DNA of 64,000 nt from Paramacrobiotus metropolitanus (taxonomy: Eukaryota > Tardigrada > Eutardigrada > Parachela > Macrobiotidae). The notes under the pieces were generated by a model. That model saw only the letters and a program-made list of their open reading frames with translations, made no database searches and was not told the DNA's origin. Of the stretch, positions 10,282 through 21,251 are shown piece after piece. The position numbers and the translations under genes were made by a program. The stretch lies in NCBI RefSeq assembly GCF_019649055.1, contig NW_026570232.1, positions 62,001 to 126,000 of the forward strand. The letters are read 5' to 3'. Position 1 is the first letter of the stretch, and each line of letters begins with the position of its first letter.

Positions 10282-13200
10282 ATGAGTGAAGCATCAGAAA
10301 AAGTCTCGGATGCGACTGATCTGCATGTCGATGTATACAGAGAGAAGTTTAAGGCCAAAATCGCATTGAAACGAAATTTAAATTCGCAGTCTCAGAACAC
10401 AGCGGTTATGTCAGATTGGTATTCGCGCAATGCCACGGTAATTAGCGGTAGTTCTGGGGAAAATAATGTCCCATTAGGAGTACTTGTAAATGGTCCTCCC
10501 ATAGGTGCACAAAACTCGAGCCTTACTTTTCAAAGTATGCAGTCAGCAGGCGGTCAGTCAGTAGTGGCGGTAAATCCATGTAAAGTGGTAAACCCGAATT
10601 TATCGGTAAATCCACAATTGGTAACTCCGTCGGTGTCAGTGGTAAATCCGAATTCATCGGTAAATCCACAGCTGGTAAATATGTCAGTGGTAAATCCGAA
10701 ATTATCGGTAAATCCACAAACTGGGAAATCAGGAGTTCATACCTCGAATCCAGTATATGGGAATCTTTTGTCAACTCCTCAATTGTCAGTCGGAAGCAGC
10801 ACATCCGCGCAGGAACATATCGAAGATATGTGGGGAAGAAACAAAATTTTTGCACCAATCAGTGGTACTAAACCCACTGATAGTGGTAGTATTGTAAGAT
10901 GGGACGGTAGTCCAGATACGGAAGGAACGGTAAGCAACCTCTTAATTAATTTTGATGATCAGATCGAACCGGCACAATGCTCGAGTCGATCTAATCACAA
11001 ACAATTGTTTCAAGATGTTCAATTAACTGATGTTCCGTTGGAACCGTATTTCCCAAATCAGTCACAGCTAAGGCAGATTGTTCATGAAAATAATTTTGAA
11101 CCATTGCGGTTCGAGTTTCTTCAAGAAGTTAGGCAGTTCGAGCAAAAACTCCACAATTTGCAGTCGGAGTATGATCTTGGTCTTGCTGTAAGCGAGAACA
11201 CAAGCACATTAATTCGTAGTATGAAAGGTTTCATTGCCTCATATCAACAACAGCTCCGAGCTCAGGAGGAAGTGTTTAAATTACACGAGGTAGTAAGCGG
11301 TCTGAATAATGAAAAGGAATTTCTTCAAACAGAATTTAATACTGTGGTCAATGGTCTAAATAATGAAAAAGGTTTGCTTTACGCTGAATTAAATAAAACA
11401 AGCCAATTTTTAGTAGCGGCCAGAGCAGACAATGATTTAATTTTTCAAAAAGTGAAGGAGGTATCGAAAAGTAATGCTTCGTTGGAGAAATGTAACAAAG
11501 AGCTTGAGCGAGATTTGGTAGAAGCATGTAAAGAATTTTTTGAAAGTGAGTCCGCAAATGAACAGAAATCCCTAGAAATTGCCCAGTTAAGGACAAATCT
11601 GGTTCAGGAAAGAGATTTAAGGTGTGTCGCAGAACTTGAACGAGACAGGGCGTTAAAAGCAAGCGAGAGCTGGCAAAGCGAATGTGTTCAAAAAGACAGT
11701 TGTTTAAAAGATGTTGAGGTAATAATGCGGAATGTAAGAGGGGTTCTGTGTAAATCTCTGCAGGACATAGATAATGTGTCAAATCAGCTCAAACAAAATC
11801 AAGTTAGTGGTCAAGTAATTTTTGGCGGGGAGGAAAAAACTTTTGAAGCAGAAAGGCCAGTGGGTACGGCCAACACAATATTCAGTCGGCCGCCGGTATC
11901 TGAAAATACCAGGCAGTCAGATGTTAGGATTAATAACTGCAGTACGACGGGAAGTTTTGAGGCCGTGAATGTAAGTAACATGTCACAGTCAAACTCTGTA
12001 AAAATTCCATTTAATGGAAGTACCGGTGCATATCAAGTTTGCGGGGGTAATTCCTCCCCAGTCGATAGCAGTGGCATGCAAGTTTGCGGGGGTGAAATTT
12101 CCCCGTTTGGCCAGTTGGAATCACCGGTTCAAAGGGAGAATGTGTCCAAACAGTACGGAGTACAGCCGAATCGGTCAATACCGGGTATTGAGACCCAGGT
12201 CAAGGAAGTAAGACTTCAAGTGAAAAATGATGAAGTAATCGAGCGGATAAATCAGCAAAGGACACAGGTCGGTCATAACGCAGCACAGCACAATAATGCA
12301 GTCGAAGACGGAAATCGTCCGAATCAGGTAAGAAGGTCACGTGATGACCATGTTTCACAGCAGGTAAATGGAACTGCAGATACTGGTGAATTTTCGGAAA
12401 TAATAAAACTGATACAGAGTGTAAATAAAAATTGTTCTGAAATAACGAAATTACAGTCGTACAATGGTAAAACGAAATCTGGTCCAGTACGTGAATGGCT
12501 TTTACAAGTCGAAAAGTGTCGTACTTGTAATGGCTGGAATGATAATATGACATGTCGTCAAGTATTAGCCGCTTTAGAAGGCAATGCAGTTGTGTGGTTT
12601 CAAAATTTGATAAGAGATAAACCAAATGAATCTTGGGAAAATTTTTATAAGAAAGAAATTTTGGAACATTTTAATGACTCGTTCACGTCGCAAGAAATAA
12701 GGCGAGAAATGTCAGCTCGAAAATTCAGTGAAAATGACACAGTGGACAGTTACGTGGACAGTTTTATACTGTGGTTTGAAGAATTGAAATTATCACAGGA
12801 GGAGAGAGTCAGTATTTTGTTAGAGGGATTGAACCCGAACAAGCTTGACTGGTATGAAAAATTATTTCTGAGGAAAATTGTTAATCAGCATGAGTTAATT
12901 CAAGTAATGCGTGACTTTGAGAAAGTGGAAATTAATTTAGGTCAGAATTTTACCGTGGTCGATAATGGGCAGTTTCATAGCGATGAAGGTGGCGGTTATC
13001 AGGCAGTTTTAAGAAATAATATTCAGGCCGATTTAGGCAGCAGTCCTCAGGGAATTATTACTTATGCGGATCAGTCAGGAAATGATAACAATTTCGAAAA
13101 TTGCGATAATGAGCAACAGGGTGAAGTAAATGACGATTATCAGGCAGATCCGAGCGTCGTTGAACCGACAGCTATGGGTGATAATTACCAGGAAAATTTT

Positions 13201-16200
13201 CAACCGGTAATTAATGTAAATTATTCCGATAACGAGCAACAGAATGATGGTTGGTCGTTCGAAAACCAAAACGAGTTGGCAGATCAAGAGTTTACGGAAA
13301 GAAATAATGTTCAGAATAATATGATTGAATCGAGTTATAATACTAATTCGTTGAGGAAAGGTAAAAAGCGGAATAACATCGCAGTAAGTGTAAATTTATC
13401 TCAAGTCCAAGTTTCTAATCTGGATATGCATAAGCCGACGATTGATGCACAAACATGGATGTGTGTGCTCAATGTTAATCACTGGCAGACCAAGGTCATG
13501 ATTGATACTGGGGCAAGTATTTCGATAATTCCGCTCAAGTTAGCTCAAAAGATGGGCTTAGCAGTAATGCGGTGCGATGACCATATGGAAGAAATGATGG
13601 TAGATTCTGCATATAATAATTTATATAAAGTGGAGCCCTTATCTGCGTTAATTGCGATTCATGAATTCGGTACGATTTTTGAACATACGTGTACAGTTAG
13701 TTCCAAAGTTGATCGTGATCATATCATTTTGGGAATGGATTTCCTTTTTGGGAAACCATTTGCGCTTGATTTTAACATTATGTCTTTGCGTCTTTGTTGC
13801 CGAGACGAGGAGCGTCATGCGTATACAAAGCGTACTAGGTATAGGTTTGATGAGATGATTAAATTTCATCACTTTAATCCCACAGCAGCACCATACATTT
13901 TGGAAACTCCAGCAATCCCGGCGTTATTACGTACGAGGCCTTTGGGGCTTGCACCTTATGCTGAAAATGCTGAATTTGTAACGTATGAAACAGCACATAA
14001 CATTTTCGCCGACGCACCAAAAGAGTGGAGTCAGGCTGGATTGAATGAAGCTAACGTAAGATGGCCGAGAGAGCCAGAATCGTTCGATTTTGATGAAGAA
14101 ATTCAGAATAATAACCCGCCCATAGATTCGTATGCGATTAATGCTAATTCTGCAAAAATTCGCAAACCTATTGGAAAAACGAAAGTAAATTTTGCTAATA
14201 ATTTTAAACAGTCTGAAAACGTGAATCAGGGACGGACGCAAGCAAGTTTGCGGGGGTATAAGAATCAGTCTTGGTCGGATAATATTATTAGTCCTCAGTT
14301 TTCCGGAAGCAGTGGTCAAGTTTGCGGGGGTATAGCTGGTAGTTCAGCAGGAGTACCGCCCGGTAATTCAGTGACGAAACGTACAGGCAATAACGTACGA
14401 AATTCTCAGTTTAATCAGAATACGAGTACAAAGCAGCCAGTTGAGAGGAAAGTTCAAGAGTTAACTATTGGTGGTAAAAAATTGAATATTGTGTCGGTAA
14501 ACCAGCGTGGCAGCGGTAGTGAAAATTTTCGGAATAATATTGAAGCGCAATGTAGAGGTACGCCTCAACGTGTTAAGAGAGATACTAATTTTAAAAATTG
14601 GATGACCCCGCGTGTAGATCCGAAATTTAATAATTATATTCCTTCGTTTGATGAATTTCTTGATATTAAATTCTGGCGTGAACAGCAGAAAATTCAGAAG
14701 GATTCGAAGAGTTGGTATCATATGTTTACCCACCCAGAAAAAGCGGATACTAAATTCATAAGAGAAGAAATTAATGATTTTACGGTACGTGATGGTGTGT
14801 TATATCGTAAAAATGACGCTAGAGCCTCTAACCCGAGACTTTTTGTCCCATTTAACTGGAGAGTGAAACTAATTCAGAGCGTACATTTTGCTATTAAGCA
14901 CGATAATTTATTGCAAGGTACGACGACTTATCGCTACTTGGTTGAAAACTTTTATTGGTTTGATATGTTGCTACAAATTGATCAAGTAGAACGAGAGTGT
15001 GAATTATGTAATCAGATGCGTCAAGGTGCAGCGTTGTCTCAGAATACCGGTAGCAATTATGGTACGCACAGTGTGGCGGATCCGAAGTTTTCTAATAGAT
15101 TTGCGCTATTAGAAGACAACACAGCCGAGTTCGTAAATGGGCAGTTTGTACCGGCTAATGATAGTCAGGACGTTTATATGGGTAAAGCGCCGATCTCAGC
15201 GGCAGATCATCGCGCTTTGGTACAGTTAGATGCGAGCAAGTTAGCTAAAGCTAGGAAATTACCGGCAGGAGTAGCTAAGGTTGATTCGTCAAAATTTGCG
15301 AATAATAAGCAGAGAAGCGGTAATGTGCGTAAAGAAAAATTCGCGAATAACGTAGCTGGTCAGCAAACGCAAACAGGTATGGGTACTGAAAAACAGAACG
15401 GAAATTCTGATAATGAACCGCAGAATGAGATTCCGACATTAGAGGAAACACGGCGAAACCGGCCGAAGCCGATTGCAGAATTTAATAGGATTGAATTGGT
15501 GCCACAGCATGAAGTCAGTATTCAGCCTCGGACGAAAGGAATAATTCGGGCGAAAATTAATAAGTCGGATGAGGAAATTGCAGATTGGGTAAGTAAAGGC
15601 TTAGTTGAACATGATTTCGAATATGAAGGTAGACGAATCGGTCAACTTTTACTGTTTGACGGTGTTATTGACATAAGTGAAAAAGGCTATTGCCGTATAC
15701 CTGTTATGAATATGTCAGATGAACGTATAGAATTTGATCAACATTTTAACCTGGGAAATATTTCGCTTGTTGACGAAGTTTATAATGTTGACTCGAAAGA
15801 ATTTAAGGAAAATTATCACGATGCAGTATGTAGTGTAGCTACCACTTGTGAGTGTATGGCTATGAATATTCATAAAATGCTCGATGCTGATATAATTGAC
15901 GAGGAAACGGAAGAAACATTTAGTAAAATTAAATTTGGAAATTTAGCGAATGAGGAAGATAAAGCAGATTTTAAGCGGTCAGTGTATAAGGCTAAAGGTG
16001 TGTTACCGACTAAGGATAGGCCAGTTGGCTGTTGTACTATATATGAGCATCCGGTAAATACGGGAGATAGTCCGCCTGTGAAGTCTCCGCCGTATCGCAC
16101 ATCATTGGAAGACCGTAAGTGGTTAAGATCTAAAACTGAAGAGATGATTAAGGACGGAATAATCGAACCTACGAATTCTCCGTGGGGAAGTCCGATTTGT

Positions 16201-19107
16201 ATTGTAAAAAAGAAGGATGGGTCACGTAGGTTGACGGTTGATTTTCGTAAACTAAATACTAAATTAATGGGAAGTAGCTATCCGTTACCGAGAGTCGATG
16301 ATATTTTGAACGCACTTCGAGGTGCTACAGTTTTTAGTAAAATTGATTTAAAAAGCGGTTTTTGGCAAATTAAGCTTAAGGATGAAGATAAGCAAAAAGC
16401 AACTATGGTAGGTGAAGACTTTCAGTATCAGTATGCAGTACTACCTTTCGGGATGAAAGACGCTCCAGCGGCTTTCCAGCGCGCCATGGACTTGTCACTT
16501 GTTGGTATTAAATGGAAGAATGCGTTAGTTTTTATTGATGATATTATTTGTTATAGTAAGAATAAAGCACAGCATAAGAAAGATATTGAAGAATTACTGT
16601 TACGATTAGAAGAGTGTGGCTGGACTATTAATCCAGAGAAGTGTGAATTTTTTGTTGATAAAATTAGTTTTCTTGGTCATGTTGTTGACAAGGATGGAAT
16701 TTCGTGTGATCCGGAGAAAACGGAAGCGGTACAGAAGTTTGGTCCTTTTAAGGACAGGAAAGATATTATGCGGTTTTTGGGTATGGTCGGTTACTACCGA
16801 CAGTTTATTGACCACTTTCAGGAGAAGGCAGAACCGTTACAGCGGTTGATTCCTAAAAAAGCGCAATTTAAATGGGGTCAGGAACAGGACGGAGCAGTAA
16901 AAGCCCTCAAGAAAGCGTTAATGGAAGCCCCGGTACTAGCTCGGTTTGATCCGGAAGCTAAGACGAAAATTCATGTAGATGCGAGCAGAATAGCAGTCGG
17001 TGCAGTATTGCAGCAGGAAATTAATGGTGAGTGGAAACCGGTAGCATTTTTAAGTAAGGTAATATCTGGTTCGCAGAAGAAAAATTATTTCCCGACAGAA
17101 CTCGAAGCTTTTGGTTTGGTTTCAGCTTTTAAGAAATGGAAACACTATATTGGTGATAAGTACGTTGAAGTCCATACGGACCATCAAGCGTTAACATTTT
17201 TGCATAATTTAAAAGACATGGGTAGTCGTATCGGCCGATGGGCACTTTATCTTCAGCAGTTTAATATTAAGCCAGAGTATGTAAAAGGCAAAGACAATGT
17301 TATAGCGGATGCATTATCGCGTAATCCGGGTGATCAGCCGGAACCGGCATCTAATGAGTCGGATGTAGAAGTTGATTATAGAGAAGGTGAACCGTTTAAT
17401 GGTGATGAGAATTTGCAAAGGCAGTGCGAGAAAGTGAGGTTACGCGAAGCTAAAATTGAATCTAGTAGATTGCAGTGTATGACTATGGAAGTTAGAGCGT
17501 TTGCTCCTAATAACCAGAATGGTCCGGCAGGAATTAAGCAGTATATGTTTGTACCACAGGATAAGGCACAGTTTTGGGCAAATGAGCAGTCTAAGGATCC
17601 TGCTATTCAGAGGTGGCGTTTAGCAGCTAAAAAGGAAGCTGATGGTATTAAATTAGCACCGTTCGAAACTAAGCAGCTGAAAAAATTAGTTTTAAGACAG
17701 GGAGTACTGTATTACCGATATACCATGGAAGGTAAAGAATATTTTATGTTTTATGTACCTTTTCAGTGGCGATTGAAATTTCTTCAAGAAAATCACGATA
17801 AAGTACATAGTGCACATTTAGGTGTCACTCCGACATTTTTGAGAATGTATAGGCATTTTTATTGGCCTGGTATGAGAATTGATATTGAGAAGTATTGTAA
17901 GTCATGTGTGCAGTGTCAGGCGATCAACCCGCAGAACACAGCAACACCCGGTTATATGATGACGAACCCAATCGTAGAACCGCGTTCAGCATGGGCAATT
18001 GATATTGCACCAGCGCTCCCTACCAGTAAAGATGAAAATAAGAATATTATTATTGCAGTAGATTATGGGTCAAAATACGTAGTAATGGAAGCTGTGAAAA
18101 CTATTGATGCTTTTACGTTAGCGCAATTTTTATATAAAAGAATTTGTATGGTTTTCGGTATGCCGGTCAGTATTACGAGTGACCGTGGTTCAAATTTTAT
18201 GTCTGAAGTATTTAAGGAATTAATGGCACTTACGGATACTACGCATGTTCCGACTACAGCCGGACATCAGCAAGGCAACGGCCTTGTGGAGAAACGTGTT
18301 GGTGAAGCTAAGAAAGCTATCGCTAAGTATATTAATGATAAGCAAACAGATTGGGATTCATTTTTACCCGGTCTGTGTGCAGCTTTTAATAGCAAGGTAG
18401 TAAATCGTACTGGATTTTCACCCTTCGAAATAATGTATGGTACTAAGATGCGTCTTCCTATTCATAATTTTATCCCGGAGGTTGATCTCGAAAAGTATCC
18501 TATTCCAGCACATGTGTATGTGCAGAAGCTACAGCAGACTTTAGCGGAGTGTTTGGACCTTGTTCATACTAATGAATTGCAGCATAAATTCAGGGATAAA
18601 ATCAGGTATGATGAAAATAAAATTGCTGTTGAATATAAAGTAGGTGATCAGGTAATGATGCATAAGATTGGTCAAACTAAAGGGAAGAATAATTCGTTAT
18701 TACCGAAATGGACGGCAGGATATATTATTGAAAAGAAAGTGGATGATGCGCATTATATTGTGACCTCGAATACGCGTGGTAATGTAAAACGTGACAGAGC
18801 GCATGTGTCGAGATTGAAGCCCTTTACTTTTCGCGAATTTGCGTCAGAAAATGAGCCCGAGGATAAAGTTGCTAAACCGTTAAAATGTAAAGAAGGTATG
18901 GAAGTACAAAGTGAGAGAGTTCTGTTACCAGAACCAACGTTCCCTGAACTTAAGGAAAATGACTTAACACCCGAACAAATTCAGATGCTAGCTCCTAGTC
19001 CAGTTGTAATTAATCGTACTAAAAGCGGTAGAATTATTAAGCCTGTTGAAAAATTTGGTATGCAACCGAAAGCGGCAAAACCGGCTAAAGCGAAGAAGAA
19101 AACGTAA
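10282..19107 (+). CDS. Gag-Pol polyprotein of the giant Ty3/gypsy element
   Basis: One uninterrupted 2,941-codon frame from an ATG at the end of the leader. Rough residue map: NPQ/VVNP-type repeats (about 95-150); coiled-coil-rich Gag (about 270-500); retrotransposon capsid domain (about 730-890); aspartic protease with D-T-G-A-S at about 1075 and L-G-M-D-F near 1150; an extra integrase-type zinc module (about 1463-1580); beta-rich spacer (about 1734-1840); RT (about 1930-2150) with F-I-D-D at 2084; RNase H with D-A-S, T-E-L-E-A and H-T-D-H (about 2227-2350); integrase zinc module (about 2430-2552); catalytic core with D near 2574, D near 2634 and E 36 residues later (DD35E). A basic tail follows. 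I see no CCHC knuckle in Gag. Gag and Pol share one frame, so no frameshift is needed. All catalytic residues are present; likely active. Confidence 0.95.
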   Translation: MSEASEKVSDATDLHVDVYREKFKAKIALKRNLNSQSQNTAVMSDWYSRNATVISGSSGENNVPLGVLVNGPPIGAQNSSLTFQSMQSAGGQSVVAVNPCKVVNPNLSVNPQLVTPSVSVVNPNSSVNPQLVNMSVVNPKLSVNPQTGKSGVHTSNPVYGNLLSTPQLSVGSSTSAQEHIEDMWGRNKIFAPISGTKPTDSGSIVRWDGSPDTEGTVSNLLINFDDQIEPAQCSSRSNHKQLFQDVQLTDVPLEPYFPNQSQLRQIVHENNFEPLRFEFLQEVRQFEQKLHNLQSEYDLGLAVSENTSTLIRSMKGFIASYQQQLRAQEEVFKLHEVVSGLNNEKEFLQTEFNTVVNGLNNEKGLLYAELNKTSQFLVAARADNDLIFQKVKEVSKSNASLEKCNKELERDLVEACKEFFESESANEQKSLEIAQLRTNLVQERDLRCVAELERDRALKASESWQSECVQKDSCLKDVEVIMRNVRGVLCKSLQDIDNVSNQLKQNQVSGQVIFGGEEKTFEAERPVGTANTIFSRPPVSENTRQSDVRINNCSTTGSFEAVNVSNMSQSNSVKIPFNGSTGAYQVCGGNSSPVDSSGMQVCGGEISPFGQLESPVQRENVSKQYGVQPNRSIPGIETQVKEVRLQVKNDEVIERINQQRTQVGHNAAQHNNAVEDGNRPNQVRRSRDDHVSQQVNGTADTGEFSEIIKLIQSVNKNCSEITKLQSYNGKTKSGPVREWLLQVEKCRTCNGWNDNMTCRQVLAALEGNAVVWFQNLIRDKPNESWENFYKKEILEHFNDSFTSQEIRREMSARKFSENDTVDSYVDSFILWFEELKLSQEERVSILLEGLNPNKLDWYEKLFLRKIVNQHELIQVMRDFEKVEINLGQNFTVVDNGQFHSDEGGGYQAVLRNNIQADLGSSPQGIITYADQSGNDNNFENCDNEQQGEVNDDYQADPSVVEPTAMGDNYQENFQPVINVNYSDNEQQNDGWSFENQNELADQEFTERNNVQNNMIESSYNTNSLRKGKKRNNIAVSVNLSQVQVSNLDMHKPTIDAQTWMCVLNVNHWQTKVMIDTGASISIIPLKLAQKMGLAVMRCDDHMEEMMVDSAYNNLYKVEPLSALIAIHEFGTIFEHTCTVSSKVDRDHIILGMDFLFGKPFALDFNIMSLRLCCRDEERHAYTKRTRYRFDEMIKFHHFNPTAAPYILETPAIPALLRTRPLGLAPYAENAEFVTYETAHNIFADAPKEWSQAGLNEANVRWPREPESFDFDEEIQNNNPPIDSYAINANSAKIRKPIGKTKVNFANNFKQSENVNQGRTQASLRGYKNQSWSDNIISPQFSGSSGQVCGGIAGSSAGVPPGNSVTKRTGNNVRNSQFNQNTSTKQPVERKVQELTIGGKKLNIVSVNQRGSGSENFRNNIEAQCRGTPQRVKRDTNFKNWMTPRVDPKFNNYIPSFDEFLDIKFWREQQKIQKDSKSWYHMFTHPEKADTKFIREEINDFTVRDGVLYRKNDARASNPRLFVPFNWRVKLIQSVHFAIKHDNLLQGTTTYRYLVENFYWFDMLLQIDQVERECELCNQMRQGAALSQNTGSNYGTHSVADPKFSNRFALLEDNTAEFVNGQFVPANDSQDVYMGKAPISAADHRALVQLDASKLAKARKLPAGVAKVDSSKFANNKQRSGNVRKEKFANNVAGQQTQTGMGTEKQNGNSDNEPQNEIPTLEETRRNRPKPIAEFNRIELVPQHEVSIQPRTKGIIRAKINKSDEEIADWVSKGLVEHDFEYEGRRIGQLLLFDGVIDISEKGYCRIPVMNMSDERIEFDQHFNLGNISLVDEVYNVDSKEFKENYHDAVCSVATTCECMAMNIHKMLDADIIDEETEETFSKIKFGNLANEEDKADFKRSVYKAKGVLPTKDRPVGCCTIYEHPVNTGDSPPVKSPPYRTSLEDRKWLRSKTEEMIKDGIIEPTNSPWGSPICIVKKKDGSRRLTVDFRKLNTKLMGSSYPLPRVDDILNALRGATVFSKIDLKSGFWQIKLKDEDKQKATMVGEDFQYQYAVLPFGMKDAPAAFQRAMDLSLVGIKWKNALVFIDDIICYSKNKAQHKKDIEELLLRLEECGWTINPEKCEFFVDKISFLGHVVDKDGISCDPEKTEAVQKFGPFKDRKDIMRFLGMVGYYRQFIDHFQEKAEPLQRLIPKKAQFKWGQEQDGAVKALKKALMEAPVLARFDPEAKTKIHVDASRIAVGAVLQQEINGEWKPVAFLSKVISGSQKKNYFPTELEAFGLVSAFKKWKHYIGDKYVEVHTDHQALTFLHNLKDMGSRIGRWALYLQQFNIKPEYVKGKDNVIADALSRNPGDQPEPASNESDVEVDYREGEPFNGDENLQRQCEKVRLREAKIESSRLQCMTMEVRAFAPNNQNGPAGIKQYMFVPQDKAQFWANEQSKDPAIQRWRLAAKKEADGIKLAPFETKQLKKLVLRQGVLYYRYTMEGKEYFMFYVPFQWRLKFLQENHDKVHSAHLGVTPTFLRMYRHFYWPGMRIDIEKYCKSCVQCQAINPQNTATPGYMMTNPIVEPRSAWAIDIAPALPTSKDENKNIIIAVDYGSKYVVMEAVKTIDAFTLAQFLYKRICMVFGMPVSITSDRGSNFMSEVFKELMALTDTTHVPTTAGHQQGNGLVEKRVGEAKKAIAKYINDKQTDWDSFLPGLCAAFNSKVVNRTGFSPFEIMYGTKMRLPIHNFIPEVDLEKYPIPAHVYVQKLQQTLAECLDLVHTNELQHKFRDKIRYDENKIAVEYKVGDQVMMHKIGQTKGKNNSLLPKWTAGYIIEKKVDDAHYIVTSNTRGNVKRDRAHVSRLKPFTFREFASENEPEDKVAKPLKCKEGMEVQSERVLLPEPTFPELKENDLTPEQIQMLAPSPVVINRTKSGRIIKPVEKFGMQPKAAKPAKAKKKT
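12035..12093 (+). repeat. Internal polypurine-tract-like motifs 1 and 2
   Basis: AAGTTTGCGGGGGT occurs at 12035-12048 and 12080-12093, read as Q-V-C-G-G in both. The same core GTTTGCGGGG is the polypurine tract immediately before the 3' LTR (28054-28063). Confidence 0.7.
14244..14331 (+). repeat. Internal polypurine-tract-like motifs 3 and 4
   Basis: AAGTTTGCGGGGGT at 14244-14257 (read S-L-R-G-Y) and 14318-14331 (read Q-V-C-G-G). Copy 3 is in a different codon phase, so the nucleotide sequence rather than the peptide is shared. Confidence 0.7.
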
Positions 19108-19323
19108 AGTTTTTAAGAAATATACTTCGGTAGATTATTGCGACAAATTGCTTGTGGAAATTATGAATCTGTGGACTCGAATATTGAAATTGTATTTTGT
19201 TTTGGAAATTACGATAAAAGAGTAATTGGTTAAGTCGGAAATTAACATAATTATTATGGTGAAAGCAGGCTTCAGTAATGATCAAGGGATGAAAATTTTT
19301 AAATTATAATGTTAATACGCTGA

Positions 19324-19693
19324 ATTGTAGTGTAGTGGCTCGGAGCGATAAGTTTGTCTTATCTATGTTTACTTGCTCATGATATTAAGCATAATCAAAG
19401 GTTAGCAGGATTTAACGTAAATTTTTGCAGAAATGCAGTAGTATTGTGGCAAATTTAAGCACTCCTTGAGATTGAAATCATACTTGCAGTAATGCAGTAT
19501 TTGTGTTTTGAGTTAATGAAATTTCATGAAACCGAACTAAAACTTTTGAGGTGGTCTTCGTTGAGAATTTCCTGGAGAATATGAGCATATTTTTTGAGAA
19601 GTACAAAATGCGAATAATCTTATGAACTCAGTGGACTTATGTAGTATGAAATTTGAAATTTGGGTTAGTACGATGAATTGTAGTACAGTGGCT
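19324..19693 (+). repeat. Dispersed motif TAGTACAGTGGCT, first two copies
   Basis: GAATTGTAGTGTAGTGGCT near 19322-19340 and GAATTGTAGTACAGTGGCT near 19675-19693. Further copies lie near 22151-22167 (GTAGAGCAGTGGCT), 26964-26980 and 27626-27643, all in the same orientation and all between pol and the 3' LTR. Confidence 0.6.
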
Positions 19694-20218
19694 ACAGCAG
19701 TAGAAAATCCGTCCATACGGTGTATGCTGTTATGAGTTGTTAGAAAACGTGGAAACGTAAACCGGCATTTTGGCGACAGTAAAATAAATTTCTGTTAATT
19801 AACGTGAAATTAAGCTGATATCAAATTGGCTGTAAAATTTAAGTGATGGAAGAGTGTTTGGGATTAGTGTAATGATGAATGTTGGGTTTTTGAATTTTGA
19901 AAAAGCTCAGTTTCTGTCATGAAGCAATGGTAAATCCTATGTGATAATTCTGTGAGGCGGTGTTGTGAGTCGTAGTAAAGGATTGGTCATTATATGAAGT
20001 AATTATTATCACAGTAAAATCTGTAGATTTTGAGCTTGCGAAGTACATTGAATAATTTGAATTACTTAAACGGCATTTGTGAGAAACTCACTAATATGGA
20101 TAATTTTAGAAGAGATTAACTTTCTCAGACAATGGTACGGCGGTATCTTATTGTGTGACTGTCAGTACCAGTTATGACGAAGCGAGAATTCTCAAATATA
20201 ACATAGCAGGAGTTTTAG

Positions 20219-20250
20219 TTCACGTCATGCGCCCAAACGATGGATCTGTT
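20219..20250 (+). repeat. LTR-end/primer-site junction copy
   Basis: TTCACGTCATGCGCCC followed by a diverged GATGGATCTGTTAT: a degenerate copy of the sequence spanning the 5' LTR end and primer-binding site (8867-8899). Confidence 0.65.
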
Positions 20251-21251
20251 ATATAAGTCGTCGGATTAAAAAGGTATCGATATAGTTTACCGAAACGTAA
20301 TATTTTTAAAGAATTATGCAGTGATCAAATTTAAGGATAATGTTTTGAATATGAACGAGCGGTAAGCAATGCGTATTGAGTATAATACTTGGCTAGGAGA
20401 ATTGTTGGGTATTAATCTATTTTTATCGCACTACAACGGTGAGCGGAAAATATCTACTATGAATTCGCGAAATATCTCCAAAGCTAGAGAAATGCAGTAA
20501 TTTTCAGCGAATAGAGGATAAGTTATGATTATGAAGACAAAATGCGTACAGCGCAACTTGACGCAAAACTCGTATAAGTGGAAGTTTTGGTAATGTGATG
20601 TAATTGAAATATGCGGAATCGATTAATGATTTACGGTTATAACCTCTGAAGAAATGGAAATATGTTGGCTAATACGTAATGACCTTTCGAGTTATAGAAA
20701 TCTTAGAATCAATAATATAGGCATTATTCTGTTGTATGAACCCGGGAAGTGGACAAATAGTCCCACCCACCCTGAAAACCCGTTTAATTGAAACAGAATA
20801 CCCAGCAGTATAATTTTTAATAATTTTCGAAGAAGAATTATCGTTGAGCAGAATGAAATATAATTTCCCGAGCTTTTGATCGATAAATTATTGAGGTTTT
20901 ATCTTTTACCGGATCAATGAACACTCAGGTTTGGTAAATGAAATGTGAATATACAGTATGTTTCGGTTTTAAGAATTGAGAGAGAAAATCCAACCGATAT
21001 TGGGCAGTAACGGTGTTGGTGACTCCTGGTGTCACCTTTCCACACCATTCACCAGCCGCAATTTCAGCCGTTTACATTGTGTGATAATTTATGTTACGGA
21101 GAGATTTATATCAATTTTTGATAAATGACGAGCAGATTGTCTGAAATATTTAGCCTATGTAAATTGTATGGTTTTGTTGAGAGGAGAAGTCAGAGTTTCG
21201 AGAATAAGACAAACTTAGCCGGTATATGATAAAAGGTTCTCAAATAGTTAT

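Noticed and set aside
15480-15800. The beta-rich segment between the extra zinc module and RT as a captured dUTPase.
   Set aside because: Similar beta-rich spacers are common before RT in gypsy polyproteins, and I cannot see dUTPase motifs.
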